DNA of 42,785 nt, taken from Elusimicrobiota bacterium. Its GTDB lineage: Bacteria > Elusimicrobiota > Elusimicrobia > Elusimicrobiales > UBA9959. The stretch lies in the NCBI GenBank assembly GCA_019135865.1, contig JAGVVD010000050.1, positions 1-42,785 of the forward strand, read 5' to 3'. Below, piece by piece: positions 1 to 8,257 of this stretch (positions are counted from its first letter, which is position 1; each line of letters opens with the position of its first letter). A program made the translations under genes and the position numbers. The notes beneath the pieces were generated by a model. It saw nothing but the letters and a program-made list of their open reading frames with translations, did not search any database and had not been told where the DNA came from.

Positions 1-402
1 GGTCGGCCTCCATGTCGAGGTCGAGTTCGAGCATGTCCTTGGGATAGCCGGTCTTGGCGGTTATCATGTCGAGGATCTCGGTCCTTACCGAGCCCTCGTC
101 GACGCCGCCGGCGGCCGGCGCCTGGGGCGCGGCTTGCGGCGCCGGAGCGGGCGCTGCGGCCGGGGCCGCGGCGGGCGCCGACTGAACCGGAGCCGCCGCG
201 CCGCCGCCCTTCTCGTTCAGCACGAACTTAATGCAGTGCCTGATGGTCGGGTAGTCCTTGAGCGAGACATCGTCCCTGCGCGGGATGCCGTAATGCTCGC
301 GGATGGCGGCGAAGAGTTCGGCCTGCTTGACGGTGTCTATGCCGAGGTCGGCCTCCATGTCGAGGTCGAGTTCGAGCATGTCCTTGGGATAGCCGGTCTT
401 GG
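1..402 (-). CDS. Tandem acyl-carrier-protein-like repeats of the synthase, partial, in a shifted frame
   Basis: Read on the minus strand in the frame whose codons include forward 356-358, this stretch encodes one ACP-like domain with core DMEADLGIDTVKQAELFAA. An Ala/Pro/Gln-rich linker follows, then the beginning of a second domain cut by the window edge. The repeat period is exactly 345 bp (115 codons). The residue aligned with the phosphopantetheine-bearing Ser of classical carriers (DSL / DSI) is Thr in the complete copy. The frame differs from the 337-5208 frame, so the two pieces cannot be one protein as assembled. They are almost certainly one gene broken by a deletion or an assembly collapse near 402. 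Confidence 0.75.
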
Positions 403-3400
403 GGCGGCCTGTACGGCAGGAGCGGGCGCCGGTCTGGGCTCGGCGTAATGCTCCGCCGCGGGCGCCGCCGCCGCCACTCCTACGGGTTCGCGGACCGGTC
501 CGGCAGATCGTACTGGGACACCATGCGGCATGGTGTCCCCCGCTGATGCCGGGCGGAAGGGCTCGCCCTTGCCGGCGGCTTTCCTGTCCTTTATCCTCAG
601 GGTATTGAAGACCACCTCGAGCTCGGGCTGCGGGTCGCCGGATACGGCCTCCAGCCAGGCCTTGTAGGTGTTCTCGTTCTCGAAACGGGACTCGCCGGCC
701 GTGTAGGTCTTCTCTATGAAGGACATGCCCATGTGCGAGCCGAAGCCGGCCGCGAAACGCAGCGCGTACTTCAGGTCGTACTTGCCGCCCTTGGAGAGGT
801 TGATGCCGGCCAGCTCCGGATCGGGTTCCTTGTAGTTGGCTATCGGCGGTATCAGGCCGGTGTTCAGCGCGCGCACGGCGACGGCGTCCTCGAGCGAGGC
901 GCCCATCGTGTGGCCGGTGAAGCCCTTCACGTTGCTGACGACCACCTGGTCGGCGGCCGGCCCGAAGGCGCGGCGCAGGGCCTTGACCTCCGCCGAGGCG
1001 CTGCCGCCCCTGGCCGGGGTATAGGTCTCGTGCGACATGAAAAGCGTCCTCGGCGCCATCTCGGCGCGGTTCAGGCCGTAGATGCGCTCTATCTTGGAGA
1101 CGAAGCCGTCCATGACGGAGGCGACATGTTCGGTGTCGAGCCTCGTGACGTGGAAAGCGCTGTTGGCGCTCTCGGTCAGCAGCAGGCGGGCCAGCGGCTT
1201 CATGCCGCGGGCCCTGACCAGCGTCTCGTCCTCTATGACCAGCGAGACGGCCGCGGAGCCCACTATCAGGCCGTGGCGCCTGCGGTCGAAGGGCAGGGCC
1301 GCCTCGGCGATGTTCTCCTTGGTCGTCGCCGTGCCGGAGGCCAGGAAGCCCGGCATCGTCCACTGCTGTATGGTCTCGTTGGTGATGTCGTCGGCGGCCA
1401 CCACGACGACGCGCTTGCACTTGCCCGCGCGTATCCAGCTCTCGGCTATGTGCACGGCTTGCGTCGTGGAGGCGCAGGCCGCGCTCATGTGCACGGCCGG
1501 GCCCTTGGCCCCGACCCACTGCGCGAACTGGCTGTCGCCTATCGGTATGACCTTCAGGAGGAAGTTCTGGCTGAAGGCGTAGGCCTCGGGCGAGCCCGCG
1601 GGCGCGCCGGCCGGGAAGTTCTTCTGCATCCACTCGCGGATCTCGCGCTTGTCCTTGGGATCGCTGAGCCGGCCGACCAGGTTGTCGTAAACGTCCCACA
1701 TCCGGTCGGGCGAGACGCCGCCGTACTTGGAGTTGAAGTAGGAGGTTATCTCCTCTATCATCTGCTCGGTGACGGGGAAGGCCGAGGCGAACACCACGCC
1801 GGTCTCGGACGCCACCGGTTCCGGCAGCGCCCATTTTTCCGGCAGCCAGCCGCCGGTGGTGGTGCGTTTGTAATAATGTATCAGCGGCAGGCCGGCGTCC
1901 TTGAGCGCCAGCACGCCGGCGGCCAGCGCCATGCGGAAGACGGACCCCATGGCCTTGGCCATCGTCGGCGGCACGCCGAAGTCCTTCTCGAAGTCGAAGA
2001 CTCCCTTGCGCGCCGAGAGCTTGATGGCCTGGTCGGCGGAGTCTATCCTCTCTATGCTGCCGGAACCGTCCGCCGCCTTGACGACGCGCAGGATGTTCTT
2101 GTCCACCTGCTTCTCCCGCCAGGCCTGCGGGATGGGCTCTATCATATTCCTGCCCTCGAGGATCTCGTCGAGGCTGCGCTCGCGGAAGAGCTGCTCGCGG
2201 GTGCCAGGCGAGCCGCCGGCCACGCCGGAGACCGCTATCGGGTTGAAGTTGAAGCCGTACTTCTCGGCGAACGAGGCTTTTTCGGCCGGCAGCGCCGACG
2301 GGGCCGACGCGGACTGCGCCGTCACCGGCGCGGGGTTCCCCCCGCCCGAGGTCTGCAGCGCCCAGTTCTGGTAATAAGGATTGAAGAAGGTCCCTCCCCG
2401 CGCCGGGGCCTTGCCGTCCCAGTTGACCGGGATGCCGAGCGCGGTCATGTTGGCCAGCAGGTCGTTGAGCTCCGTGATGCCGCCGCGCTTGGGATGGTTG
2501 GAGGCCAGCACGGTGACGTCGGGCCTGCCCTTGAGCGTGGAGGTGGCGAAGGCGCTGAGCACGCGCTTGGGGCCGCACTCGATGAAGGTGCGCACGCCCT
2601 CGTCGTACATGCGCTCGAGCTGCTTGATGAACTCGACCGGGCTGGTCATCTGCTTGATCAGCATGTCGTAGATGCCCTGCGTGTCCTGCGGGAAGAAGTC
2701 CGCGGTCACGTTGGAGAGGATCTTCATGTCGGCCGGCTTTATCGGTATGCTCTCGAGGAACCTGCGGTACGGGCCCATCGCCGACTTGATGATCTCGGAA
2801 TGGAAGGCGTGGCTGACGGCTATCTCGCCGGCTTCCACCCCCATCGCCTTGAAGTGCGCGACGGCGTCCTCCACGGACTTCGCCTCGCCGGCTATGACGG
2901 TCTGCAGCGGGCAGTTCTTGTTGGCGCAGATGACGTAGCCCTTTATCTTTTTCAGTTCCACGTCGACCTTGTCGCAGCCGAGCGCGACCGAGGCCATCTT
3001 GCCCGGGTCGGCGACCTTGACGTTGGCCATCTCCTTGGCGCGGTTGGTGACGGCGCGCAGGCCGTTCTCGAAGCTGAAGATGCCGGCGGCGGTGGCGGCG
3101 GCGTACTCGCCCAGCGAGTGGCCGATGGCCATGTCCGGCTTTATGCCGAACTCGCGGAACAGGCGGTACATCGCTATGTCGGCCGTCATCATCGACGGCT
3201 GTGTGAGCTGGGTCTGCTTGATGGCCGCTTCGCGCTTCGCTAGGTCCTCTTTGGATTCGCCGGGCCTGGACCAGATGGCCTCGGTGAGCCGCACGCCTAT
3301 CATCTTGTCGAGGATGACGTCGGCCTCGTCGAAGGTCGCCTGCACCACCTGGTACTTGGCGGCGAGGTCGCGCATCATGTCCACGTACTGCGAGCCCTGG

Positions 3401-5208
3401 CCGGGGAACAGCAGGCCGACCTTGGCCTGGTTCACGCCGGTCCTGAAGGTGTAGACGCCCTTGAGCTTGAAATTGAGCGGCGGCTCGCTCCAGGCCTCGT
3501 CCCTGCCGTTCTTGGCCATGAACTCGACCTTGTCGGCAAGGTCCTTGGGCGACTTGGCCACGATGGACACTCCCCACGGACCCCTGGGCTTCGTCATGGA
3601 CGGCTGCGCGTAAACGGCCAGCGGGTAGTTCTCGGGCCATTTGGAGAGAACGGCGGCGGCCTCCGCCTTCGCGTTCTTTATCACGTCGGCCGGGCTGGAG
3701 CCGGTGAAGGTGACGGCTTCGCCCTGCAGGGCGGAGAAGGGCGCCTTGGGGTCCTCTACGACGGGAGCGGAGGACACCGACACCGCGGCGGCGCGGGCGG
3801 CGGGGGCTTCGGGCTTCTGGCCGGCGTATTCCTCCATCGCTACGTGGAAGTTGGTGCCGCCGAAGCCGAAGGACGATACTCCGGCGCGGCGGATGCCGTC
3901 CTTCTCCCATTTCTCGGGCTTCGTGATGACGCGGAAGAGGTTCAGGTCTATCTTGGGGTTGGGCTTTTCGTAGTTGATCGAGGTCGGCAGCGTCTTGTGG
4001 TGCAGCGCCAGGGCGGTCTTGACCAGGCTGACGGCGCCGGCGGCGGCCTTGGAGTGGCCGATCTGGGATTTCACCGAGGTCAGGCCCAGCTTGCGGCCCC
4101 GGATGTGCGGCCCGAAGACTTCCTTGAGGGTCTCCACCTCGGCGGCGTCGCCGGCCACGGTGGCGGTGCCGTGGCATTCGACGAAGTCCACGTCCCCCGG
4201 GCCGTAGTCGAGTCCCTTGAAAGCGGCCTCGATGGCCAGCTTCTGGCCTTTCGGGTTCGGGGCGGTGATGCCCTTGCCCTTGCCGTCGGAGGAAGCGCCG
4301 ACGGAATTGATCAGCGCGTAGATCTTGTCGCCGTCGCGCACCGCGTCGGAGAAGCGCTTGAGGAGGTAGACGGCCACGGCCTCGGCCATGACGAAGCCGT
4401 TGGCGCGTTCGTCGAAAGCGTAGGACCCGTCGGCCGAGAGCGCTCCTATCTTGCAGAACTTCACGAAAGCGGGCGCGCTCATCATCTCGTCGGCGCCGCC
4501 GGCCACGGCCATGTCGAACTTGCCGGAGCGCAGGCCCATGACGGCGTAGTCCAGCGCGGCCATCGAGGAAGCGCAGGCGGCGTCCATCGTCATGTTGGGA
4601 CCGTTGAGGTTGAAGATATTGGCTATGCGGCCGGCCGTCACGTTGGAAAGTTCGCCGGGCATGGTGTCCTCGGTGATCTTTATGATGCCGTTGTCTATGC
4701 CGGCCTCGAACTCGCGGATCATCTCCTCCTGCTTCCCGCTCGGCAGGGACGAGAAGGCGGAGGTCTTCCGGAGGATGTCCTCGTTGTAGAACTTGTAGAC
4801 GCGCAGGTCGGTGATCTCCTTGCGCATCGCGCCCATCGCGTTGCCCAGCACGGCGGCCGTGCGGGTATTGTCGAAAGGCTTCTTGTCGTAGCCGGCGTCC
4901 TCCAGGGCCATGCGGACGGCCTCGACGGTCATCTGCTGCAGGCGGGAGATCTGCGCGGCTATGGTCGGAGGGATCTTGTACTTTATGGGGTCGAACTTGA
5001 AGCCTTCTATGAAACCGCCTATCTTGGAATAGGTCTTGTCCGCCGCCTTGCGGTCGGCGTCCCAGTAGAGACGCCAGTCCCAGCGGTCCGCGGGAACTTC
5101 GGAGATGCAGTTCCTGCCCTCCAGCACGTTGTTCCAGAACTGTTCCTTGTTCAGGGCCTTGGGGGCTATTATCCCGAGACCTACTATGGCTATTTTTTCG
5201 TTGTTCAT
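337..5208 (-). CDS. PfaA/HglE-like multidomain polyketide or polyunsaturated fatty acid synthase, KS-AT-KS
   Basis: Type I megasynthase that would extend an acyl chain on carrier domains. Residues 1-460 are a beta-ketoacyl synthase with Cys212 (DAACASS), His346 (ECHGTAT) and His385 (IGHSKAA). Residues 596-905 are an acyltransferase with FPGQGSQ, Ser698 in GHSLGE and His803 (AFHS). Residues 985-1500 are a second ketosynthase with Cys1245 (SAACAST), His1393 (SHETYTPA) and His1433 (TGHTMGA), so it looks catalytically complete rather than a chain-length factor. An Ala/Pro linker follows. From about residue 1602 (forward 402) the frame is wrong: the last 22 residues are nonsense, and the ACP frame continues in another phase to position 1. 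The ATG at 5208 has a GGAGG upstream (spacing about 13 nt). Reductase and dehydratase domains, if present, lie outside the window. Product unknown. Confidence 0.85.
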   Translation of the reverse strand: MNNEKIAIVGLGIIAPKALNKEQFWNNVLEGRNCISEVPADRWDWRLYWDADRKAADKTYSKIGGFIEGFKFDPIKYKIPPTIAAQISRLQQMTVEAVRMALEDAGYDKKPFDNTRTAAVLGNAMGAMRKEITDLRVYKFYNEDILRKTSAFSSLPSGKQEEMIREFEAGIDNGIIKITEDTMPGELSNVTAGRIANIFNLNGPNMTMDAACASSMAALDYAVMGLRSGKFDMAVAGGADEMMSAPAFVKFCKIGALSADGSYAFDERANGFVMAEAVAVYLLKRFSDAVRDGDKIYALINSVGASSDGKGKGITAPNPKGQKLAIEAAFKGLDYGPGDVDFVECHGTATVAGDAAEVETLKEVFGPHIRGRKLGLTSVKSQIGHSKAAAGAVSLVKTALALHHKTLPTSINYEKPNPKIDLNLFRVITKPEKWEKDGIRRAGVSSFGFGGTNFHVAMEEYAGQKPEAPAARAAAVSVSSAPVVEDPKAPFSALQGEAVTFTGSSPADVIKNAKAEAAAVLSKWPENYPLAVYAQPSMTKPRGPWGVSIVAKSPKDLADKVEFMAKNGRDEAWSEPPLNFKLKGVYTFRTGVNQAKVGLLFPGQGSQYVDMMRDLAAKYQVVQATFDEADVILDKMIGVRLTEAIWSRPGESKEDLAKREAAIKQTQLTQPSMMTADIAMYRLFREFGIKPDMAIGHSLGEYAAATAAGIFSFENGLRAVTNRAKEMANVKVADPGKMASVALGCDKVDVELKKIKGYVICANKNCPLQTVIAGEAKSVEDAVAHFKAMGVEAGEIAVSHAFHSEIIKSAMGPYRRFLESIPIKPADMKILSNVTADFFPQDTQGIYDMLIKQMTSPVEFIKQLERMYDEGVRTFIECGPKRVLSAFATSTLKGRPDVTVLASNHPKRGGITELNDLLANMTALGIPVNWDGKAPARGGTFFNPYYQNWALQTSGGGNPAPVTAQSASAPSALPAEKASFAEKYGFNFNPIAVSGVAGGSPGTREQLFRERSLDEILEGRNMIEPIPQAWREKQVDKNILRVVKAADGSGSIERIDSADQAIKLSARKGVFDFEKDFGVPPTMAKAMGSVFRMALAAGVLALKDAGLPLIHYYKRTTTGGWLPEKWALPEPVASETGVVFASAFPVTEQMIEEITSYFNSKYGGVSPDRMWDVYDNLVGRLSDPKDKREIREWMQKNFPAGAPAGSPEAYAFSQNFLLKVIPIGDSQFAQWVGAKGPAVHMSAACASTTQAVHIAESWIRAGKCKRVVVVAADDITNETIQQWTMPGFLASGTATTKENIAEAALPFDRRRHGLIVGSAAVSLVIEDETLVRARGMKPLARLLLTESANSAFHVTRLDTEHVASVMDGFVSKIERIYGLNRAEMAPRTLFMSHETYTPARGGSASAEVKALRRAFGPAADQVVVSNVKGFTGHTMGASLEDAVAVRALNTGLIPPIANYKEPDPELAGINLSKGGKYDLKYALRFAAGFGSHMGMSFIEKTYTAGESRFENENTYKAWLEAVSGDPQPELEVVFNTLRIKDRKAAGKGEPFRPASAGDTMPHGVPVRSAGPVREPVGVAAAAPAAEHYAEPRPAPAPAVQAAPRPAIPRTCSNSTSTWRPTSA
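346..402. repeat. 57-bp exact copy of window positions 1-57 (ACP repeat unit)
   Basis: Positions 346-402 are identical to 1-57, at an offset of 345 bp. Similarity stops abruptly at 402/57. To the left of the junction the sequence matches an ACP domain. To the right it is the Ala/Pro linker of the synthase, so the expected first helix of this ACP copy (residues like EILDMITA) is missing. This is the point where the synthase frame breaks. Confidence 0.85.
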
Positions 5209-5244
5209 ATCTTGTGTGACGCCTCCGGGCGTGAAAAGCCGTCC

Positions 5245-5266
5245 GCGCCGGCGGCTCTGCCGGCGC
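5245..5266. other. Hairpin in the leader of the synthase gene
   Basis: GCGCCGGC (5245-5252) and GCCGGCGC (5259-5266) form a perfect 8-bp stem with a 6-nt loop. It lies about 40 bp upstream of the synthase start, in the 277-bp divergent intergenic region that also holds an A+T-rich stretch at about 5366-5386. No T-tract follows on the minus strand, so a leader hairpin is likelier than a terminator. Confidence 0.35.
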
Positions 5267-5432
5267 TTTCAGCGGATTGGGCTTATAAGTGTTCGCTCAT
5301 TTCAAGGGCAAGATCGGTATGGAGCGCGGAGCGGCCGGTCCGGACTCGCTCAGCGGGATCCCCATATATATACTTTATTAAATCCCGGGGTTCCGGTTCA
5401 AGTTCCGCCGGGGTCCGCGGCCGGCCCCGCTA

Positions 5433-5461
5433 TTGTAAAGAAGACGGGATTTATATTAATA
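5433..5461 (+). promoter_or_regulatory. Possible promoter of the metallo-hydrolase operon
   Basis: TTGTAA (5433-5438) is followed after 17 nt by TTAATA (5456-5461), inside a local A+T-rich patch about 25 bp upstream of the hydrolase start. The hexamers are only partial matches to the sigma-70 consensus. Confidence 0.3.
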
Positions 5462-5485
5462 TGGCTTTTTCCGGCTTGCGCTGAT

Positions 5486-6331
5486 ATGAAGATCAAATTC
5501 TGGGGCGCCCGCGGCAGCATCCCCGTTTCGGGCGAAAAATATCTCAAATACGGCGGCGACACCACCTGCGTCGAGATACGCGCCGCTTCCGGCGAACTCG
5601 TGATAGTGGACGCCGGTTCCGGGATACGCCTGCTCGGAAAGGAGCTCGTGAAGGAAGGCCTTTCCCGGTTCGCGATGCTCTTCACCCATTCCCACTGGGA
5701 CCACGTCCTGGGCTTCCCTTTCTTCGCCCCGATCTACCGCAAGAAGGTCGCGATAACTATGATGGGCTGCTCTTTTTCCGAGGAGGAGCCGCTGCGGGAG
5801 ATCATCAGCAAGACCATGCGGCCGCCGGGTTTCCCCGTGAAGTTCGAGGAGATCTCCGCCTCCTTCAGTTTCGCCCCCATCTGCCGGAAGGGGTTCGAGG
5901 TCGGTTCCATGAAGATAGATCCCATAGAGATCAGCCACCCGAACCAGGGCCTGGGCTACAAGTTCACCGAGGACGGGAAGACCTTCGTTTTTCTTACCGA
6001 CAACGAACTGGGCTACCGGCACGAGGGCGGGCGCAATTTCGAGGAATACGCGGCCTTCGCGAAAGGGGCCGACGTCCTGGTCCACGACGCGGACTATACC
6101 GACGAGGAATATCCCCTCCACCGCACCTGGGGCCATTCGACCTCCGGCCAGGCCCTCGAACTGGCCGTGGCGGCCGGGGTCTCTTCGCTCGGGCTTTTCC
6201 ATCATAACCAGGAGCGCGGCGACGCGGAACTGGATTCGATCGTGGCCGCCTGCGCCCGCCAGCTCGAAGGAAGGGACGGGGCTCCTTCGTCGGTGTTCGC
6301 CGTCCGGCCTGAACAGGAGATCATACTGTGA
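5486..6331 (+). CDS. MBL-fold metallo-hydrolase (phosphodiesterase-like)
   Basis: Metallo-beta-lactamase-fold hydrolase of about 281 residues, probably a cytosolic di-metal phosphodiesterase; substrate unknown. The start MKIKFWGARGSIPVSG is the hallmark of the subfamily related to PhnP-type and cyclic-nucleotide phosphodiesterases. It contains the metal site THSHWDH (H-x-H-x-D-H), a DAD at the bridging-Asp position (HDADYTDEEY), and the later His in LFHHNQ. The frame is open further upstream, but the conserved domain begins at the ATG at 5486; no clear Shine-Dalgarno precedes it. The stop overlaps the next gene's GTG by 4 nt, so the two are probably translationally coupled. Confidence 0.85.
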   Translation: MKIKFWGARGSIPVSGEKYLKYGGDTTCVEIRAASGELVIVDAGSGIRLLGKELVKEGLSRFAMLFTHSHWDHVLGFPFFAPIYRKKVAITMMGCSFSEEEPLREIISKTMRPPGFPVKFEEISASFSFAPICRKGFEVGSMKIDPIEISHPNQGLGYKFTEDGKTFVFLTDNELGYRHEGGRNFEEYAAFAKGADVLVHDADYTDEEYPLHRTWGHSTSGQALELAVAAGVSSLGLFHHNQERGDAELDSIVAACARQLEGRDGAPSSVFAVRPEQEIIL

Positions 6332-6852
6332 AATTCAGCGTCTATTCGCTCTGGACCGATCCCTATTTCTACCTCGCGGCCGCGGGACTGGGGTTCGGCC
6401 TTTTCCTGCTGATCTATTCGATCCGCCGCTACCTGGAGCTGGCCAACCGCTCCGAGCTGGAGGACGAACCGTCGCCCGTCGCGGAAGAACCAGGCGCGGG
6501 CGCGGCCGACGAGCCGCAGGGCGAGCTTTTCCAGGCGCAGCCCGGCGAGCCCGTCGCCCCGGTCTACGGGGAGAGTTCCCCCGAAGGGGCTTACGCGGAA
6601 GAACGGGCGGACGCCGGGCAGCAGCCGGGGGAGCCTTCCCCCGCCGAGACCTTCGTAATGGGGATCTACGAATCCCTGAAGTCCCTCGACGCCAGGATGG
6701 GAAAGCTGGAAAAGGCCCTGGGCGCCGGACGCATCAGCTCCGAGTTCACCGTCAAGTTCCTGGAAGACATCCTCTCCGATTACGACTCGCTGGACAAGGA
6801 AAAGATCAAGGCCAGGCTGGCATACCTGGTCTCCGACCTGAAGGGCAAGTGA
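6328..6852 (+). CDS. Small single-pass membrane protein with charged linker and C-terminal helical domain
   Basis: No family recognised. The 174 residues start with a GTG inside the previous stop (GTGA). Residues about 10-30 (PYFYLAAAGLGFGLFLLIY) form one membrane segment. An acidic, Pro/Gly/Glu-rich spacer covers about 45-105. A helical C-terminal segment has a short coiled-coil flavour (SLDARMGKLEKAL) and ends LVSDLKGK. The topology suggests an inner-membrane anchor that presents a soluble helical domain. Its position between the metallo-hydrolase and the outer-membrane barrel hints at an envelope role, but this is inference only. Confidence 0.7.
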   Translation: MKFSVYSLWTDPYFYLAAAGLGFGLFLLIYSIRRYLELANRSELEDEPSPVAEEPGAGAADEPQGELFQAQPGEPVAPVYGESSPEGAYAEERADAGQQPGEPSPAETFVMGIYESLKSLDARMGKLEKALGAGRISSEFTVKFLEDILSDYDSLDKEKIKARLAYLVSDLKGK

Positions 6853-6862
6853 TCCCGCCTAA

Positions 6863-8257
6863 GTGAAAACGCGAAGCGGAAGACATCTCCCGGTACTGGC
6901 CGCGGCGCTGCTGTCCTGCGCCGCGCCCGCCCGCTCCGGTCTGCTGCCCGAAGGGGCTTTCTCCGACGACGCCCGCGGGACCACCGCGGCCGCTTTCCTG
7001 AAAGCCCCTCCGGCCGCCAGGATAGAGGCGCTGGGCGGCGGCGGCCTGGCCGCCCCGGCGCCCGATTCCGTCTTCTTCAATCCCGCCGCGCTGGCCGGCC
7101 TGCGCGGCGCCTACGCGGTCTCCGGCTACGAGGCCATGCTCGAATCCGCCTACAGGGCCGCGCTGGCCTTCTCGCTCCCCGGTTCCGGCGGGACCACCTG
7201 GTCGGCCGGCGCCGTTTTCGGCTCGGCCGGCAGGCTCGACCTGCTCGACGCCCGCGGCGACCACGGCGGCTCCTTCACCCATTACGACGCCGCGCTTTTC
7301 GTCTCCGCCGCCTTCCCCCTGCGCGCCGGCGGCTTCGGGGTTTCCGTAAAAGGGATCAAAAGCGCTATCGGCGACGTTTCGGCCGAAGGAGCCGCGGCGG
7401 ACCTGGGCTATATAAATTATTCGAAGCGCAGGGGCGGCGCCGACCTGGCGCTGGCCGTGCGCAATCTCGGCACCCCGCTGAAGTACGAGAGCGGGAGCGA
7501 CCCTCTGCCGCTCGAACTGGCGGCCGGCGCGCTCTGGCGCTATGACGGCGGTTTCCGGCTGATGGCCGACGGGAAGATGCCCGTCGACCATTCCCCTTAT
7601 CTCGTCGTCTCCGGAGAGTACGGCGTGCCGGTCGGGGAAAAGGCGTCCTTCGCCCTGCGCGCCGGCTTCAGCAGCCGGAACCTGGAGGACCTGGGCGCGG
7701 CCGGCGCGGTCAGCGGCGGTTTCGGGCTGGGCCTGGGCGCCGCCGCTTTCGACTACGCTTTCGTGCCCTACGGCGATCTGGGCTCCACCCACCGGGTGAC
7801 GCTCAGCTGGATGCTCGGCGCTCCGCGTCCGGGGCCGGAGCCCGCGCGCGCCGCTCCGCCGGCGCATCCCGTCAGGACGGTGGTCGCTTCTTTCGCCGGC
7901 GGCGGCGCGGGCCTGGTCGTTTCGAAGTACCTGCAGGAGCGGCTGGGGGCCGCCGGCGCCGGGACCGTGCCGCGTTCTTCGCCGGAATTCACGGCCGCCG
8001 AGCGCAGGCTGCTGACGGTCCAGGACGCGCCGTCCAACGCGGAACTGGCGGCGCTGGGCCGCGCCGTCGGGGCGGAACGCGTGGTCCACGGTTCGGTCTT
8101 TTTCGACGAGAAGGAAGGTTACCGTATCGAGGCGGTCATGGTGGGGTCGGCGTCCGGTTCCGTGCTGTCGTCGGGCGCCGAGACCGCGCGCGACGGCTAC
8201 GCCCTCGAGGAAGCCGCCGGCCGCCTGGCGGACGCGCTGCTGCGCGGACTGCCCTGA
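6863..8257 (+). CDS. PorV/UPF0164-type outer-membrane barrel fused to a CsgG/TolB-like domain
   Basis: The 464-residue protein has a signal peptide (LPVLAAALLSCAAPARS). The N-terminal barrel signature of the PorV/PorQ group follows: FLKAPPAARIEALGGGG, then DSVFFNPAALAGL. Alternating aromatic/Gly beta strands run to about residue 320. After a Pro-rich hinge, residues about 330-464 resemble the periplasmic alpha/beta domain of curli-secretion (CsgG) or TolB-N-like proteins, as in LAALGRAVGAERVVHGSVFF. The family normally acts as a transport or anchoring channel at the outer membrane; I did not recognise the fusion as a standard architecture. The GTG start at 6863 is 10 nt after the preceding stop. 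The 3' end overlaps the convergent gene by 61 bp. Confidence 0.7.
   Translation: MKTRSGRHLPVLAAALLSCAAPARSGLLPEGAFSDDARGTTAAAFLKAPPAARIEALGGGGLAAPAPDSVFFNPAALAGLRGAYAVSGYEAMLESAYRAALAFSLPGSGGTTWSAGAVFGSAGRLDLLDARGDHGGSFTHYDAALFVSAAFPLRAGGFGVSVKGIKSAIGDVSAEGAAADLGYINYSKRRGGADLALAVRNLGTPLKYESGSDPLPLELAAGALWRYDGGFRLMADGKMPVDHSPYLVVSGEYGVPVGEKASFALRAGFSSRNLEDLGAAGAVSGGFGLGLGAAAFDYAFVPYGDLGSTHRVTLSWMLGAPRPGPEPARAAPPAHPVRTVVASFAGGGAGLVVSKYLQERLGAAGAGTVPRSSPEFTAAERRLLTVQDAPSNAELAALGRAVGAERVVHGSVFFDEKEGYRIEAVMVGSASGSVLSSGAETARDGYALEEAAGRLADALLRGLP

Noticed and set aside
733-3243. Long plus-strand open frame (836 codons) opposite the synthase gene
   Set aside because: It is antisense to strongly conserved KS and AT motifs; long antisense frames are expected at this G+C, and its translation is His/Arg/Gly-rich with no domain.
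3844-5484. Another long plus-strand frame over the synthase start and the intergenic region
   Set aside because: Antisense shadow of the first ketosynthase domain; no ribosome-binding site or recognisable domain.
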